Positions 1 through 6,045 of a DNA stretch of 8,572 nt are shown one piece after another (position 1 is the stretch's first letter; the number at the start of each line of letters is the position of its first letter). The stretch spans positions 1 through 8,572 of the forward strand of contig JBBQPM010000247.1 in NCBI GenBank assembly GCA_038217425.1. Reading direction: 5' to 3'. The DNA is from JAIEPT01 sp038217425 (GTDB taxonomy: Bacteria; Planctomycetota; Planctomycetia; Gemmatales; Gemmataceae). The notes under the pieces were generated by a model, which saw nothing but the letters and a program-made list of their open reading frames with translations, was not told the DNA's origin and made no database searches. A program made the translations under genes and the position numbers.

Positions 1-60
1 GGGGGGGGGGGGGGGTTTTGGTTCGGCGGCTCAGGCGGGGGCTGGTGGGCCGGGGGGGGG
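1..60. other. Poly-G low-complexity window edge, probable assembly or read artefact
   Basis: The first 15 bases are all G. They are followed by TTTT and a G-dominated stretch that ends in a run of nine G at 52-60. Composition changes abruptly to ordinary sequence at 61. Such G homopolymers at a sequence end are typical of two-colour sequencing read-through or a poorly supported contig end. A real G-tract able to form a G-quadruplex is the alternative. No gene or site is called here. Confidence 0.6.
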
Positions 61-67
61 ATTTAAC

Positions 68-143
68 CGTTAAATTGCCGGGCCGTACGCGTTCGCGCCT
101 TTCTGGCTGTCGTCGCACACGCTTCCGGCTCGGAAATTTAACG
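68..143. repeat. AT-rich inverted repeat after the permease stop, possible 3' end structure
   Basis: CGTTAAATT at 68-76 is perfectly complementary to AATTTAACG at 135-143. Just inside, GCCGG (77-81) pairs with CCGGC (125-129), leaving a 5-base bulge at 130-134. The left end also lies in a short palindrome, ATTTAAC-C-GTTAAAT at 61-75. The AT-rich arms stand out in GC-rich sequence and begin three bases beyond the stop codon of the minus-strand permease, so the transcript of that gene could end in this structure. There is no clear U-tract, so a classic intrinsic terminator is not shown. A small repeat element is the alternative. Confidence 0.4.
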
Positions 144-145
144 TT

Positions 146-3100
146 TCATTCCCGCCGCAGGCCGACGAGCACCGGCGTCTGCAGCGAACGATAGACCGCC
201 AGCGCCCCGGCGCCGAGACCGACCGCCAACACCAGCGCCAGCAGGCCGAGCAACTTGCCCCACAGCACATTCGCGCCGCTGCCGACCAGGTGGGGCGCCA
301 CCGCCAACAGCGCCGCCAGCGTGCCGACCGCCAGGCCCAGCACGAGTAAGAATGCGTTCTCCAGGAAGACCAGCCAGCCGAGCTGTCGGCCCTGGAAGCC
401 CAGGGCACGCAAGAGCGCCAACTCCCGCCGGCGTTCCCAGACGCCGCGAACCAGGACCACGGCCAGGCCGAGGGCGCCGAGCAGAAGTCCCAGGCCCCCC
501 AGCGCCTGGAACGTCGCAAGGTACGTGTTCGAGACCTCGCGGTACGCCTGCAGGCGTTCGCGCGACTGGGCGACGTTCCAGCCCTGCGTCACCATCCCCT
601 TCTGCAGCGCCGACTGCACGGCGAGGGCGGGCTGGTCCTTGACGTCGAATAAGAAGAATTGATATCCCTCTTGCCGGGGATAGAGCTCCAGGAACGCCTT
701 CTCGGAAACGAGCATCTCGCTCTGGAAAATGCTCTCTTTGAGCAGGCCGACGACGCGGAGTTTCTTGGGTTTGCCCTGGGCGTCGAGGGCGTCGTTAAGT
801 TCGATCGTATCGCCGAGGCCGACCTTGACGATCCACTGTGCAGAGTTGGCGTCGAGGATGACGGGGTGGATGCCGTCCTCGGCGGGGAGGTCCAGAAGCA
901 GCCAGGGATTGGCGCGTTCCTCGGGCGAACTCTTCGCCTGACTCTTGAACGTGAAGCCACCGCGCTGGACGAAGACGTCGGGGACGCCGAGCACGCGGGG
1001 GCGAAGCGGCTTGTAGAGATTGAGGCAGCTGGCGTCGTCGCCTGGTTGAATGCGGCACGCCATGGCGCCGATCCCGGCGAGCAGCTTCTGTTCGTCGGTG
1101 CCGGCGCGGAAGAATTTGCTGCGCACGTCGGCGTCGTTGAAATCCTGGAAGAACGGCAGATCGGTCTCGGCGAACAGGGCGTAGTTCCCCGCGGACCTCG
1201 CGAGGAAGTCGTCGTGCGTCTCTTCGTGAAACGCCTGGACCGCGACGATGAGGAACGACGCCGACGCGAGCAGGCCGGTCGTCAGCAGACTGCGGAGCGG
1301 ATTGCGTCCGGCGTTGCGCAGGGCGAGCATGGAGAGGCTCGGCTGCGGATCGCTGTGCAGGGCGGCGCGGTGCAACCAGCGCCAGACGCCGGCGAGAAAC
1401 GCGATGAGCAGCCCCATGCCGGCGCCGAAGAAACTCCCCGCCTGGGCGCCGGCGCTGGACGTCGTCAGCGCCGCGACGAACGCTGCCAGCGCACCAAGAC
1501 TGGCGAGAATCATGACCCACAGACTGCACCGCCCCGCGCCGGTTTGGCCAAGATTGGGAGGCGTCGATTGCCCCATGAGCAAGAGGGGCGGCGCGATCTT
1601 GCCCAACCCGCGAATCGCAAAATAAAGCGTCGCCAGGCCCACGACCACCGAGGCGCCGTAGCCGATGCCGTAACTCGTCGGCGTCGTGTAGAGTTTGAGG
1701 AACGACAGCGTGCTCCCCTCGGGCCAGTTGCGCCGTAGCATCTCGAGCATGCCGTCGGCGTAGTACCTTGCGCCGATGAGCCCCAAGGCCGAGCCGGCGA
1801 GGACAAGCAACAGCCCCTCGCCCATAAGGAGGCGCCAGACGCGCCCCTGGCTCCAGCCGGTGGCGAGCAGAAGCCCCATCTCCTGTGCCCGGCGATCGAG
1901 ATTGAGCCGGACGAGGAGGCCGACCAGCAGCAGCGCGGAGACGATGAGGAAGAAGCTGAAGGCGAGGAAGAGTTGGCCGAAGTCGGTGGAGCCGCCGCCC
2001 GCTTCGAGGCTTCGTTCGCGGAGGGGCTGAAAGACGAACCCGCCGCGCTGGGGATTGAGGTTTTGCAGTACGAGCTTTTCGAAGTCGCCCGAGCCTTCGG
2101 GAGCGAAGACGCGGACGGAGGTGACGTTGCCGAAGCGCGAGGCCCACCACTTCTGCGCCGTCTGCAGCGAGACGTACGCCTTGGGCGACGTCTTGTAACG
2201 CCGCCAATAGTCGCTGTCGGCGGTCTGCACGCGTTTGCGGTCGAATGGAAACCCAGGCGTCTCCCAATCCTCCATGTTCGAGACGTTGGTGATGCCCGGA
2301 AATTCGGGCGCCCAATCGGGATCGTTGGCGGCGCCCTCCAGCGGCACGACGCCCTTCACGATCACTTCGCGTTCCTCGAGCTTGAGATCGCCCTTCTGAT
2401 CCGGCGCGTAGAACGAGAGCAGCAACTTTTCAGGGGAAGGCTTGGGCAAGTTGACGTCCGTCAGGTAAATCTGGTTGTCCACGATCTCATTCTTGGCGAC
2501 CGGATGCGGCAGCTTCCGAGGTGGAACCCCCGCGACTACGGCGTAGGGGCTTTGCCAGGATCCGTCGGGCGTCTTGAGATTGTCGGCCAGGTAGATGAAG
2601 ACCGGGTACGACGACAGGGCGAGCCGGCTCGCCGCCTCCCGTGCGGCATGTTCCGCGGCCGGTTCCAGGAACATCTGCGTGCTCTCCAGCGTCACGTAGG
2701 GCCGAGCTTTGCGGTAGAACCCCGCGATCGGACCGGCCGCGTCTGCCTTGTCCTTCTGAAACATCTCGAGCAGCTTGCGTTTCGCCGCGGGGACGTCGGC
2801 TTCCTTGTCCAGGCCGATCGACCTGGCGAAGTCCGCGAGCGCTAGCCAAACGTCCCCTTCGCGTTTGTCGTTGGGGCTCTTGCCGAGAAATTCGACGTAC
2901 GAACGGACGCGCTGCTCGGGCGTCGTGAGTCTCAGGTTCCAGTCCTCGAGCGTGAGACGTTCGGAGAGGATCTTGCCGAGATCGCCGCGCGGCTTGCCGA
3001 CCAGGAGCATGTTCGCCTTGCCGACGAGCTTGAGTTTCTTCTGCGCGGTGCCGATCGGGACGAAGAGGTTGAAGGGCGTGACCGGACTGGGCCGAGGGGA

Positions 3101-3676
3101 AAAGCTCGCCATCCCGGTGTTGGGGAGCACCTTGCGAATCACCGCGTCGGGGAAATCTTCCTCGAGTTCGCGGGCCTTGCGTTTGCCCAGCAGCGTTTCT
3201 CGCGGCGACGAATCGACGCTCGACAGGTAAACCTTGATCGTGTCACCTGCTTTGACTTTCAGTCGGTCGGCCAGCGCCTGATTGATCGCGATCGGCTCGA
3301 CCTGGCTCTTGGCCTCGCTCCAAAACTCGGCATCGTCGGCGTCTTCCCAGAAAGAGGGGCCGACGCCGAGGATCTGGACCTTGCCCGCGGATTCGGCACC
3401 GGCGACTGCGGACCCCTGGAGCATGATCAGGCTGGTCGCCTTGTCCGCGGGGAGATCCTTGGCGAGATCGGCCCGAAAGAAACGTCCGGGCATGAGGGCT
3501 TGATCGACCCAGCCGAGTTGTTCGCTGGCGAGGGTGCGCAGGCTGCCGCGCAGGGAATCGCCGACGAGCAGGGCGCCGGTGAGGACGGCCGCCCCGAGCG
3601 CGACGCCGAGAAAGACGGCGACGTTGCCGCGTAGATGATAAAGAAGATTGCGGAGCAGCAGGGAGAGGAAACTCAT
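146..3676 (-). CDS. Large FtsX/MacB-type ABC transporter permease
   Basis: This is an inner-membrane permease of the FtsX/MacB/LolCE class, which couples a cytoplasmic ATPase to extracytoplasmic work such as lipoprotein release or substrate export. From ATG at 3676 the product has 1176 residues. It shows TM1 at about 20-40, a very large extracytoplasmic domain at about 41-568, then TM2 (570-590), TM3 (617-637), TM4 (668-690), TM5 (718-738), TM6 (746-764) and TM7 (797-815). A second extracytoplasmic domain (about 817-1053) is followed by TM8-TM10 (1055-1078, 1099-1128, 1140-1160). The two FtsX cores carry the expected cytoplasmic segments, RRAQEMGLLLATGW and ERRRELALLRALGF. The ten-helix, two-core layout matches the duplicated FtsX architecture, but the first outer domain is roughly twice the usual MacB size. 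A GTG start at 3691 would add five residues; the ATG is followed at once by a typical N-terminus. No ATPase gene is in the window, and it could lie beyond the left edge. The substrate is unknown. Confidence 0.9.
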   Translation of the reverse strand: MSFLSLLLRNLLYHLRGNVAVFLGVALGAAVLTGALLVGDSLRGSLRTLASEQLGWVDQALMPGRFFRADLAKDLPADKATSLIMLQGSAVAGAESAGKVQILGVGPSFWEDADDAEFWSEAKSQVEPIAINQALADRLKVKAGDTIKVYLSSVDSSPRETLLGKRKARELEEDFPDAVIRKVLPNTGMASFSPRPSPVTPFNLFVPIGTAQKKLKLVGKANMLLVGKPRGDLGKILSERLTLEDWNLRLTTPEQRVRSYVEFLGKSPNDKREGDVWLALADFARSIGLDKEADVPAAKRKLLEMFQKDKADAAGPIAGFYRKARPYVTLESTQMFLEPAAEHAAREAASRLALSSYPVFIYLADNLKTPDGSWQSPYAVVAGVPPRKLPHPVAKNEIVDNQIYLTDVNLPKPSPEKLLLSFYAPDQKGDLKLEEREVIVKGVVPLEGAANDPDWAPEFPGITNVSNMEDWETPGFPFDRKRVQTADSDYWRRYKTSPKAYVSLQTAQKWWASRFGNVTSVRVFAPEGSGDFEKLVLQNLNPQRGGFVFQPLRERSLEAGGGSTDFGQLFLAFSFFLIVSALLLVGLLVRLNLDRRAQEMGLLLATGWSQGRVWRLLMGEGLLLVLAGSALGLIGARYYADGMLEMLRRNWPEGSTLSFLKLYTTPTSYGIGYGASVVVGLATLYFAIRGLGKIAPPLLLMGQSTPPNLGQTGAGRCSLWVMILASLGALAAFVAALTTSSAGAQAGSFFGAGMGLLIAFLAGVWRWLHRAALHSDPQPSLSMLALRNAGRNPLRSLLTTGLLASASFLIVAVQAFHEETHDDFLARSAGNYALFAETDLPFFQDFNDADVRSKFFRAGTDEQKLLAGIGAMACRIQPGDDASCLNLYKPLRPRVLGVPDVFVQRGGFTFKSQAKSSPEERANPWLLLDLPAEDGIHPVILDANSAQWIVKVGLGDTIELNDALDAQGKPKKLRVVGLLKESIFQSEMLVSEKAFLELYPRQEGYQFFLFDVKDQPALAVQSALQKGMVTQGWNVAQSRERLQAYREVSNTYLATFQALGGLGLLLGALGLAVVLVRGVWERRRELALLRALGFQGRQLGWLVFLENAFLLVLGLAVGTLAALLAVAPHLVGSGANVLWGKLLGLLALVLAVGLGAGALAVYRSLQTPVLVGLRRE

Positions 3677-3710
3677 AGTTGGTCCATTCACGAAACGCGT
3701 TCGTCCACCA

Positions 3711-3716
3711 ATTATG
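3711..3716 (-). promoter_or_regulatory. Possible -10 box for the permease gene
   Basis: Read on the minus strand the hexamer is CATAAT, which would place transcription start about 28 bases before the ATG at 3676. I see no good -35 box at the usual spacing. The site lies in the 92-bp divergent region shared with the lipoprotein gene, and it is partly inside a short palindrome, ACCA-ATTA-TGGT. Confidence 0.25.
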
Positions 3717-3768
3717 GTAGCGAAACTCCTCTTCCCTTTCCCGGCGGTCCCGGCTATGGTCCGCCGTC

Positions 3769-4416
3769 ATGGTCCGCTATGTCGTACTCGCCGGGTTGCT
3801 GGTTTCGCTGACGGGGTGCGTCGCTCCGCAGGCGGAACGCATGCGCGCGCTCAACGACGACGGCTACCAACAATTCTCGCAGGGCAACTACCGCGACGCC
3901 CGGGAAGCGTTCGAGATGGCGCTGGTGCTGAAGCCGGACGATCCGGCGCTGCTCTTCAACCTGGGACAATGTTACGAACGTCTGGGCGACGCGGGCCGGG
4001 CCGAGGCGTATTACCGCGAATGTCTGCAGCGCGACCCCGGGCATGCCGACGCTCGGCAATCACTGGTCATGCTCCAGTACCGCGCGGGCAAGGCCGAGGA
4101 GGCCAATCGCACCATCGACGGCTGGATCCGCGCCAACAAGAATCACACCGACGCCCTGGTTCTGGACGGCTGGCGTCTCATGCAAGAAAAGGCCTATCCC
4201 CAGGCGCACAGCCGACTTCAGCAGGCGCTCCTGAACGACCCGCGTCATCCGCGGGCGCTCATCCAGCTTGGCCTGTATCACGAGGCGATGAACCAGCCCG
4301 ACCGGGCGCTGGCCTGCTACCATCGCGCCTTGGACGCCGATCCGTCGCAATTCGAGATCAGGCAACGGGCGCTCGCCCTCAAGGCCAAGGGCGTGAAGGA
4401 ACCGCAGCCGCAATAG
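3769..4416 (+). CDS. TPR-repeat lipoprotein
   Basis: The 215-residue product is a predicted lipoprotein. It has a short hydrophobic signal with the lipobox L14-T-G-C17, so the mature protein would be lipid-anchored at Cys17. The rest is five tetratricopeptide repeats in perfect 34-residue register at 25-58, 59-92, 93-126, 127-160 and 161-194. Each has the usual small and aromatic positions (for example LFNLGQCYERLGDAGRAEAYY) and ends near D-P. A short charged and Pro/Gln tail closes it. TPR arrays bind proteins or peptides, so a scaffold or assembly role at the envelope is likely, but the partner is not evident. The gene is divergent from the permease. ATG at 3769 is preferred because it gives the signal peptide; an out-of-frame copy of the same nine bases, ATGGTCCGC, lies 13 bases upstream at 3756. 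Confidence 0.88.
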   Translation: MVRYVVLAGLLVSLTGCVAPQAERMRALNDDGYQQFSQGNYRDAREAFEMALVLKPDDPALLFNLGQCYERLGDAGRAEAYYRECLQRDPGHADARQSLVMLQYRAGKAEEANRTIDGWIRANKNHTDALVLDGWRLMQEKAYPQAHSRLQQALLNDPRHPRALIQLGLYHEAMNQPDRALACYHRALDADPSQFEIRQRALALKAKGVKEPQPQ

Positions 4417-4477
4417 CCCGCAGCGCCAGCAAGGAACGACCCTTACTGCGGGTTCCGGGCGGAACATTTCCTTTTTT
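4417..4477 (+). terminator. Tandem hairpins with T-tract, probable intrinsic terminator of the lipoprotein gene
   Basis: Directly after the stop codon, CCCGCAG (4417-4423) can pair with CTGCGGG (4446-4452). A second, tighter hairpin follows: GTTCC (4452-4456), loop GGGC, GGAAC (4461-4465). It is followed by ATTTCC and six T at 4472-4477. The second hairpin plus T-tract resembles a rho-independent terminator. The stem is short and the T-tract starts six bases late, so the strength is uncertain. Confidence 0.5.
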
Positions 4478-4503
4478 CTGCCCCCTCGTGCTCCCGGACA
4501 AGC

Positions 4504-4509
4504 TAGAAT
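4504..4509 (+). promoter_or_regulatory. Possible -10 box for the coiled-coil gene at 4551
   Basis: TAGAAT lies 42 bases before the ATG at 4551 and just after the terminator-like structure, which suits an independent promoter. No recognisable -35 hexamer is found 16-18 bases upstream. The call rests on position and hexamer alone. Confidence 0.28.
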
Positions 4510-4550
4510 AGCGGAGCATGGATTCTTAACTTCCAACCATCGAGGGTGGC

Positions 4551-5075
4551 ATGTCTAACAAGTTCTTCTTCGGCTCCGTCGCCGTTGTTTTCGCTCTGAT
4601 CACCGGCCTTTCCGTATTCGGCTACGGCATGTTGCGTAACTCGAAGGAGCAACTCAGCGTCCGCGAACGCGAGCAGAAATACGTGCAGTCGCAGGAGCAG
4701 TTCAAGTCGATGCTGCAGGAATTGGAGCATCTGCGTCCGGAATCGGAACGGCTCAAGAAGGGTTGGGATCAGGAAAAGGAGTTTCGCCGTAACGACAACG
4801 CCAGCTTCGCGAAGAAGAATGCCGAGGACAAGGCGGCTTTCGACCAGAAGTTCGCGGAAAGCGAGGAGAAACGGCTCTACGCGGTGAAGACGTTCTCGGG
4901 ATTCATCCCGGAGCAGCGGAACATGGCCGACCGCATGCAGGCCGCGGTCGATCGCGCGAGCAAGGGTCCGGAGACGATCGTGATTACGCCGCCGACGAAT
5001 TCGCAGCCAGAGGTGATCGTGATCCCGATGTCGGTGGAGAAGAAGGTCGTGACGCCGAGCCTTGAGCAGGAGTAA
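4551..5075 (+). CDS. Membrane-anchored coiled-coil protein of unknown function
   Basis: I do not recognise this 174-residue protein. It begins with a short basic N-terminus and one hydrophobic helix at about 5-28, probably an uncleaved anchor. Residues about 30-110 are a charged, Gln/Glu/Lys-rich helical region that looks like a coiled coil and would sit outside the membrane. A Pro-containing tail with alternating hydrophobic residues follows (ETIVITPP, EVIVIPM, about 141-160) and may form a short beta hairpin. The start is well supported by a purine-rich GAGGG sequence ending six bases before the ATG. The gene stands alone, with a terminator-like structure before it and a decayed antitoxin fragment directly after it. 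A role in envelope organisation is conceivable but not shown by any motif. Confidence 0.78.
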   Translation: MSNKFFFGSVAVVFALITGLSVFGYGMLRNSKEQLSVREREQKYVQSQEQFKSMLQELEHLRPESERLKKGWDQEKEFRRNDNASFAKKNAEDKAAFDQKFAESEEKRLYAVKTFSGFIPEQRNMADRMQAAVDRASKGPETIVITPPTNSQPEVIVIPMSVEKKVVTPSLEQE

Positions 5076-5083
5076 GTCGCCGT

Positions 5084-5290
5084 GAAACGCCGGAGAATGG
5101 AACGCTGGCGATACGGTCCGGCGGTGCCGCTCGTCACGGCTGGGCCACAGCCTTCAGCACGATAGCAAGGCGCGACAAAGACGCGGTTGCAGCCGACATT
5201 CCACTGAGTCTGTCGGAGTGGGACGAAAGCGAATGGGAATGGTACCCCGAATCACTCGCTCTGCACAAAGTGAATAAGATACCTCGATAA
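5084..5290 (+). pseudogene. Remnant of a MazE/AbrB-type antitoxin (C-terminal part only)
   Basis: The plus-strand frame that reads GAA at 5084 is open from before 5075 to TAA at 5288-5290. Its translation contains ENGTLAIRSGGAARHGW, then ATAFSTIARRDKDAV, then IPLSLSEWDESEWEW. By memory of the family, this is the layout of the second half of MazE-like AbrB/SpoVT antitoxins: end of the swapped-hairpin domain, a GW-x-x-AF helix, then an acidic toxin-binding tail ending in EWEW. The N-terminal half of the DNA-binding domain is missing, because the frame runs back into the stop of the upstream gene and offers no ATG or GTG start. The usual stop after EWEW is absent (TGG TAC), so the frame runs on 15 more codons to the edge of the palindrome. 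No MazF/PemK toxin follows. The fragment is most likely a decayed leftover of a toxin-antitoxin pair. Confidence 0.6.
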
Positions 5291-5379
5291 GCCCAATGGG
5301 TGAGGTACTCCGAACCCTTGGGATGTAGCGGCCGCGTGCAATGATCCCAGGGGTTCGGAGTACCTCACCTACTGGGCTT
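5289..5379. repeat. Large palindromic element with 36-bp arms
   Basis: The left arm (5289-5324) and right arm (5344-5379) are inverted repeats matching at 33 of 36 positions, separated by a 19-base loop (5325-5343) that contains GCGGCCGC. The arms begin AAGCCCA and end TGGGCTT, with the shared core GGTGAGGTACTCCGAACCC. In plus-strand RNA two of the three differences are G-U pairs, so the folded stem is nearly perfect. The element sits between convergent genes and could stop transcription from both sides. It is, however, far longer than an ordinary terminator and lacks a T-tract. A REP-like or MITE-like mobile palindrome is at least as likely. No clear target-site duplication is visible. Confidence 0.8.
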
Positions 5380-5393
5380 GCATCGTTCTTGTC

Positions 5394-5888
5394 TCACGCT
5401 TGCTGCTGCTGAGGCGGCGCCGTCTCCGAGATCGCGCCAACCACGCCGAGCAAGTGTCCGAACTGCCCCAGACGCACGCCGTTCTTGTCGATGAAGTCCA
5501 TCAACTCGTACTCCGACTCCATCGCATCGTCCCCCTGATCGACCAGGTCCGTCACCATCGAGTGAATCATCTTCACATACGCCTTCTCCATCATCGGGTA
5601 GACCTGCTTGCAGAGTTCCGGCAGAAACGGAAAGTCCTTGTCCCATCGGCCGATGATGCCCTTCCAGCGGGCCATGTGCTCGGCGTGGGCGGCGCGGGCG
5701 TGATTGAGGTTCTCCGCGAGCAGCTGGTTCATCTGGGCGAACTGCTGGCGCTGCAATTCGAGCGTTTGCTGCAGGACTTCAAGCACCCGTTCGCCCAGGG
5801 GTGCGGGGGGCCCGGCGGGTTGCGGGAGTTGTTGCGGGTTCGCTTCTTTATTGGCCTGGTTGGAGCTGATGTCGAAGTGAAATTGCAT
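5394..5888 (-). CDS. Small cytosolic coiled-coil protein of unknown function
   Basis: I do not recognise this 164-residue protein. It has no signal peptide or membrane segment. Residues 1-8 (MQFHFDIS) are followed by a Pro/Gln/Asn-rich linker to about 30, then a long amphipathic helix rich in Gln, Leu and Glu (about 33-75) that probably forms a coiled coil. A helical domain with conserved-looking aromatic and acidic residues follows (RWDKDFPFLPELCKQVYPMM at 81-100, then DDAMESEYELMDFIDKNG), and the protein ends in a Pro/Gln tail. ATG at 5888 is chosen over the in-frame TTG at 5933 because AGAGG lies five bases before it. Upstream it is divergent from the Gfo/Idh/MocA-like gene; downstream it faces the palindrome, which may end its transcript. 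Confidence 0.78.
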   Translation of the reverse strand: MQFHFDISSNQANKEANPQQLPQPAGPPAPLGERVLEVLQQTLELQRQQFAQMNQLLAENLNHARAAHAEHMARWKGIIGRWDKDFPFLPELCKQVYPMMEKAYVKMIHSMVTDLVDQGDDAMESEYELMDFIDKNGVRLGQFGHLLGVVGAISETAPPQQQQA

Positions 5889-5933
5889 TTCGGCCTCTAA
5901 TCCATCGGTAGAGTCGTTTCGGGCGCTACCCAA

Positions 5934-5960
5934 TCCTATCGGGAAGAGCCCCCGATGGGA
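5934..5960. promoter_or_regulatory. Hairpin or operator-like inverted repeat between divergent genes
   Basis: TCCTATCGGG (5934-5943) and CCCGATGGGA (5951-5960) pair over 10 bp with one T-G wobble and a 7-base loop. It lies 46 bases before the minus-strand ATG at 5888 and 86 bases before the plus-strand ATG at 6046. An A-tract follows it on the plus strand, so it is not an intrinsic terminator in either direction. It could be a dyad operator or a 5' leader hairpin. Confidence 0.4.
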
Positions 5961-6045
5961 AGCAAAAAATCAGGCGAAACGCGTCCATCCGGGCTCAATC
6001 TCGATAGCCTATCCCCTGACGAAGCACGCGGCACGAGGTTTGAGG

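Noticed and set aside
659..1738. Plus-strand open frame of 359 codons opposite the permease
   Set aside because: It lies wholly antisense to the well-supported permease. Its composition (very rich in Glu, Arg, Gly and Ala, with no recognisable domain) is what a GC-rich complement frame gives.
795..2315. Minus-strand open frame of 506 codons
   Set aside because: It overlaps the permease in another frame and is extremely rich in Arg, Pro and Ala, which is typical of an out-of-frame shadow.
1973..2845. Plus-strand open frame of 290 codons
   Set aside because: Antisense to the permease outer domain, without a ribosome-binding site or recognisable motifs.
3648..4511. Plus-strand open frame of 287 codons overlapping the TPR lipoprotein
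   Set aside because: The competing frame has a lipobox and five exact 34-residue TPRs. This one is Arg/Gly/Pro-rich noise that also crosses the permease start.
5082..5168. Short frame from GTG at 5082
   Set aside because: Only 28 codons, Arg-rich, and in a different frame from the antitoxin-like translation.
5193..5221. Overlapping small inverted repeats (CCGACA with TGTCGG, CCACT with AGTGG)
   Set aside because: They fall inside the antitoxin-like reading frame, are short, and are mutually exclusive, so coding sequence explains them.
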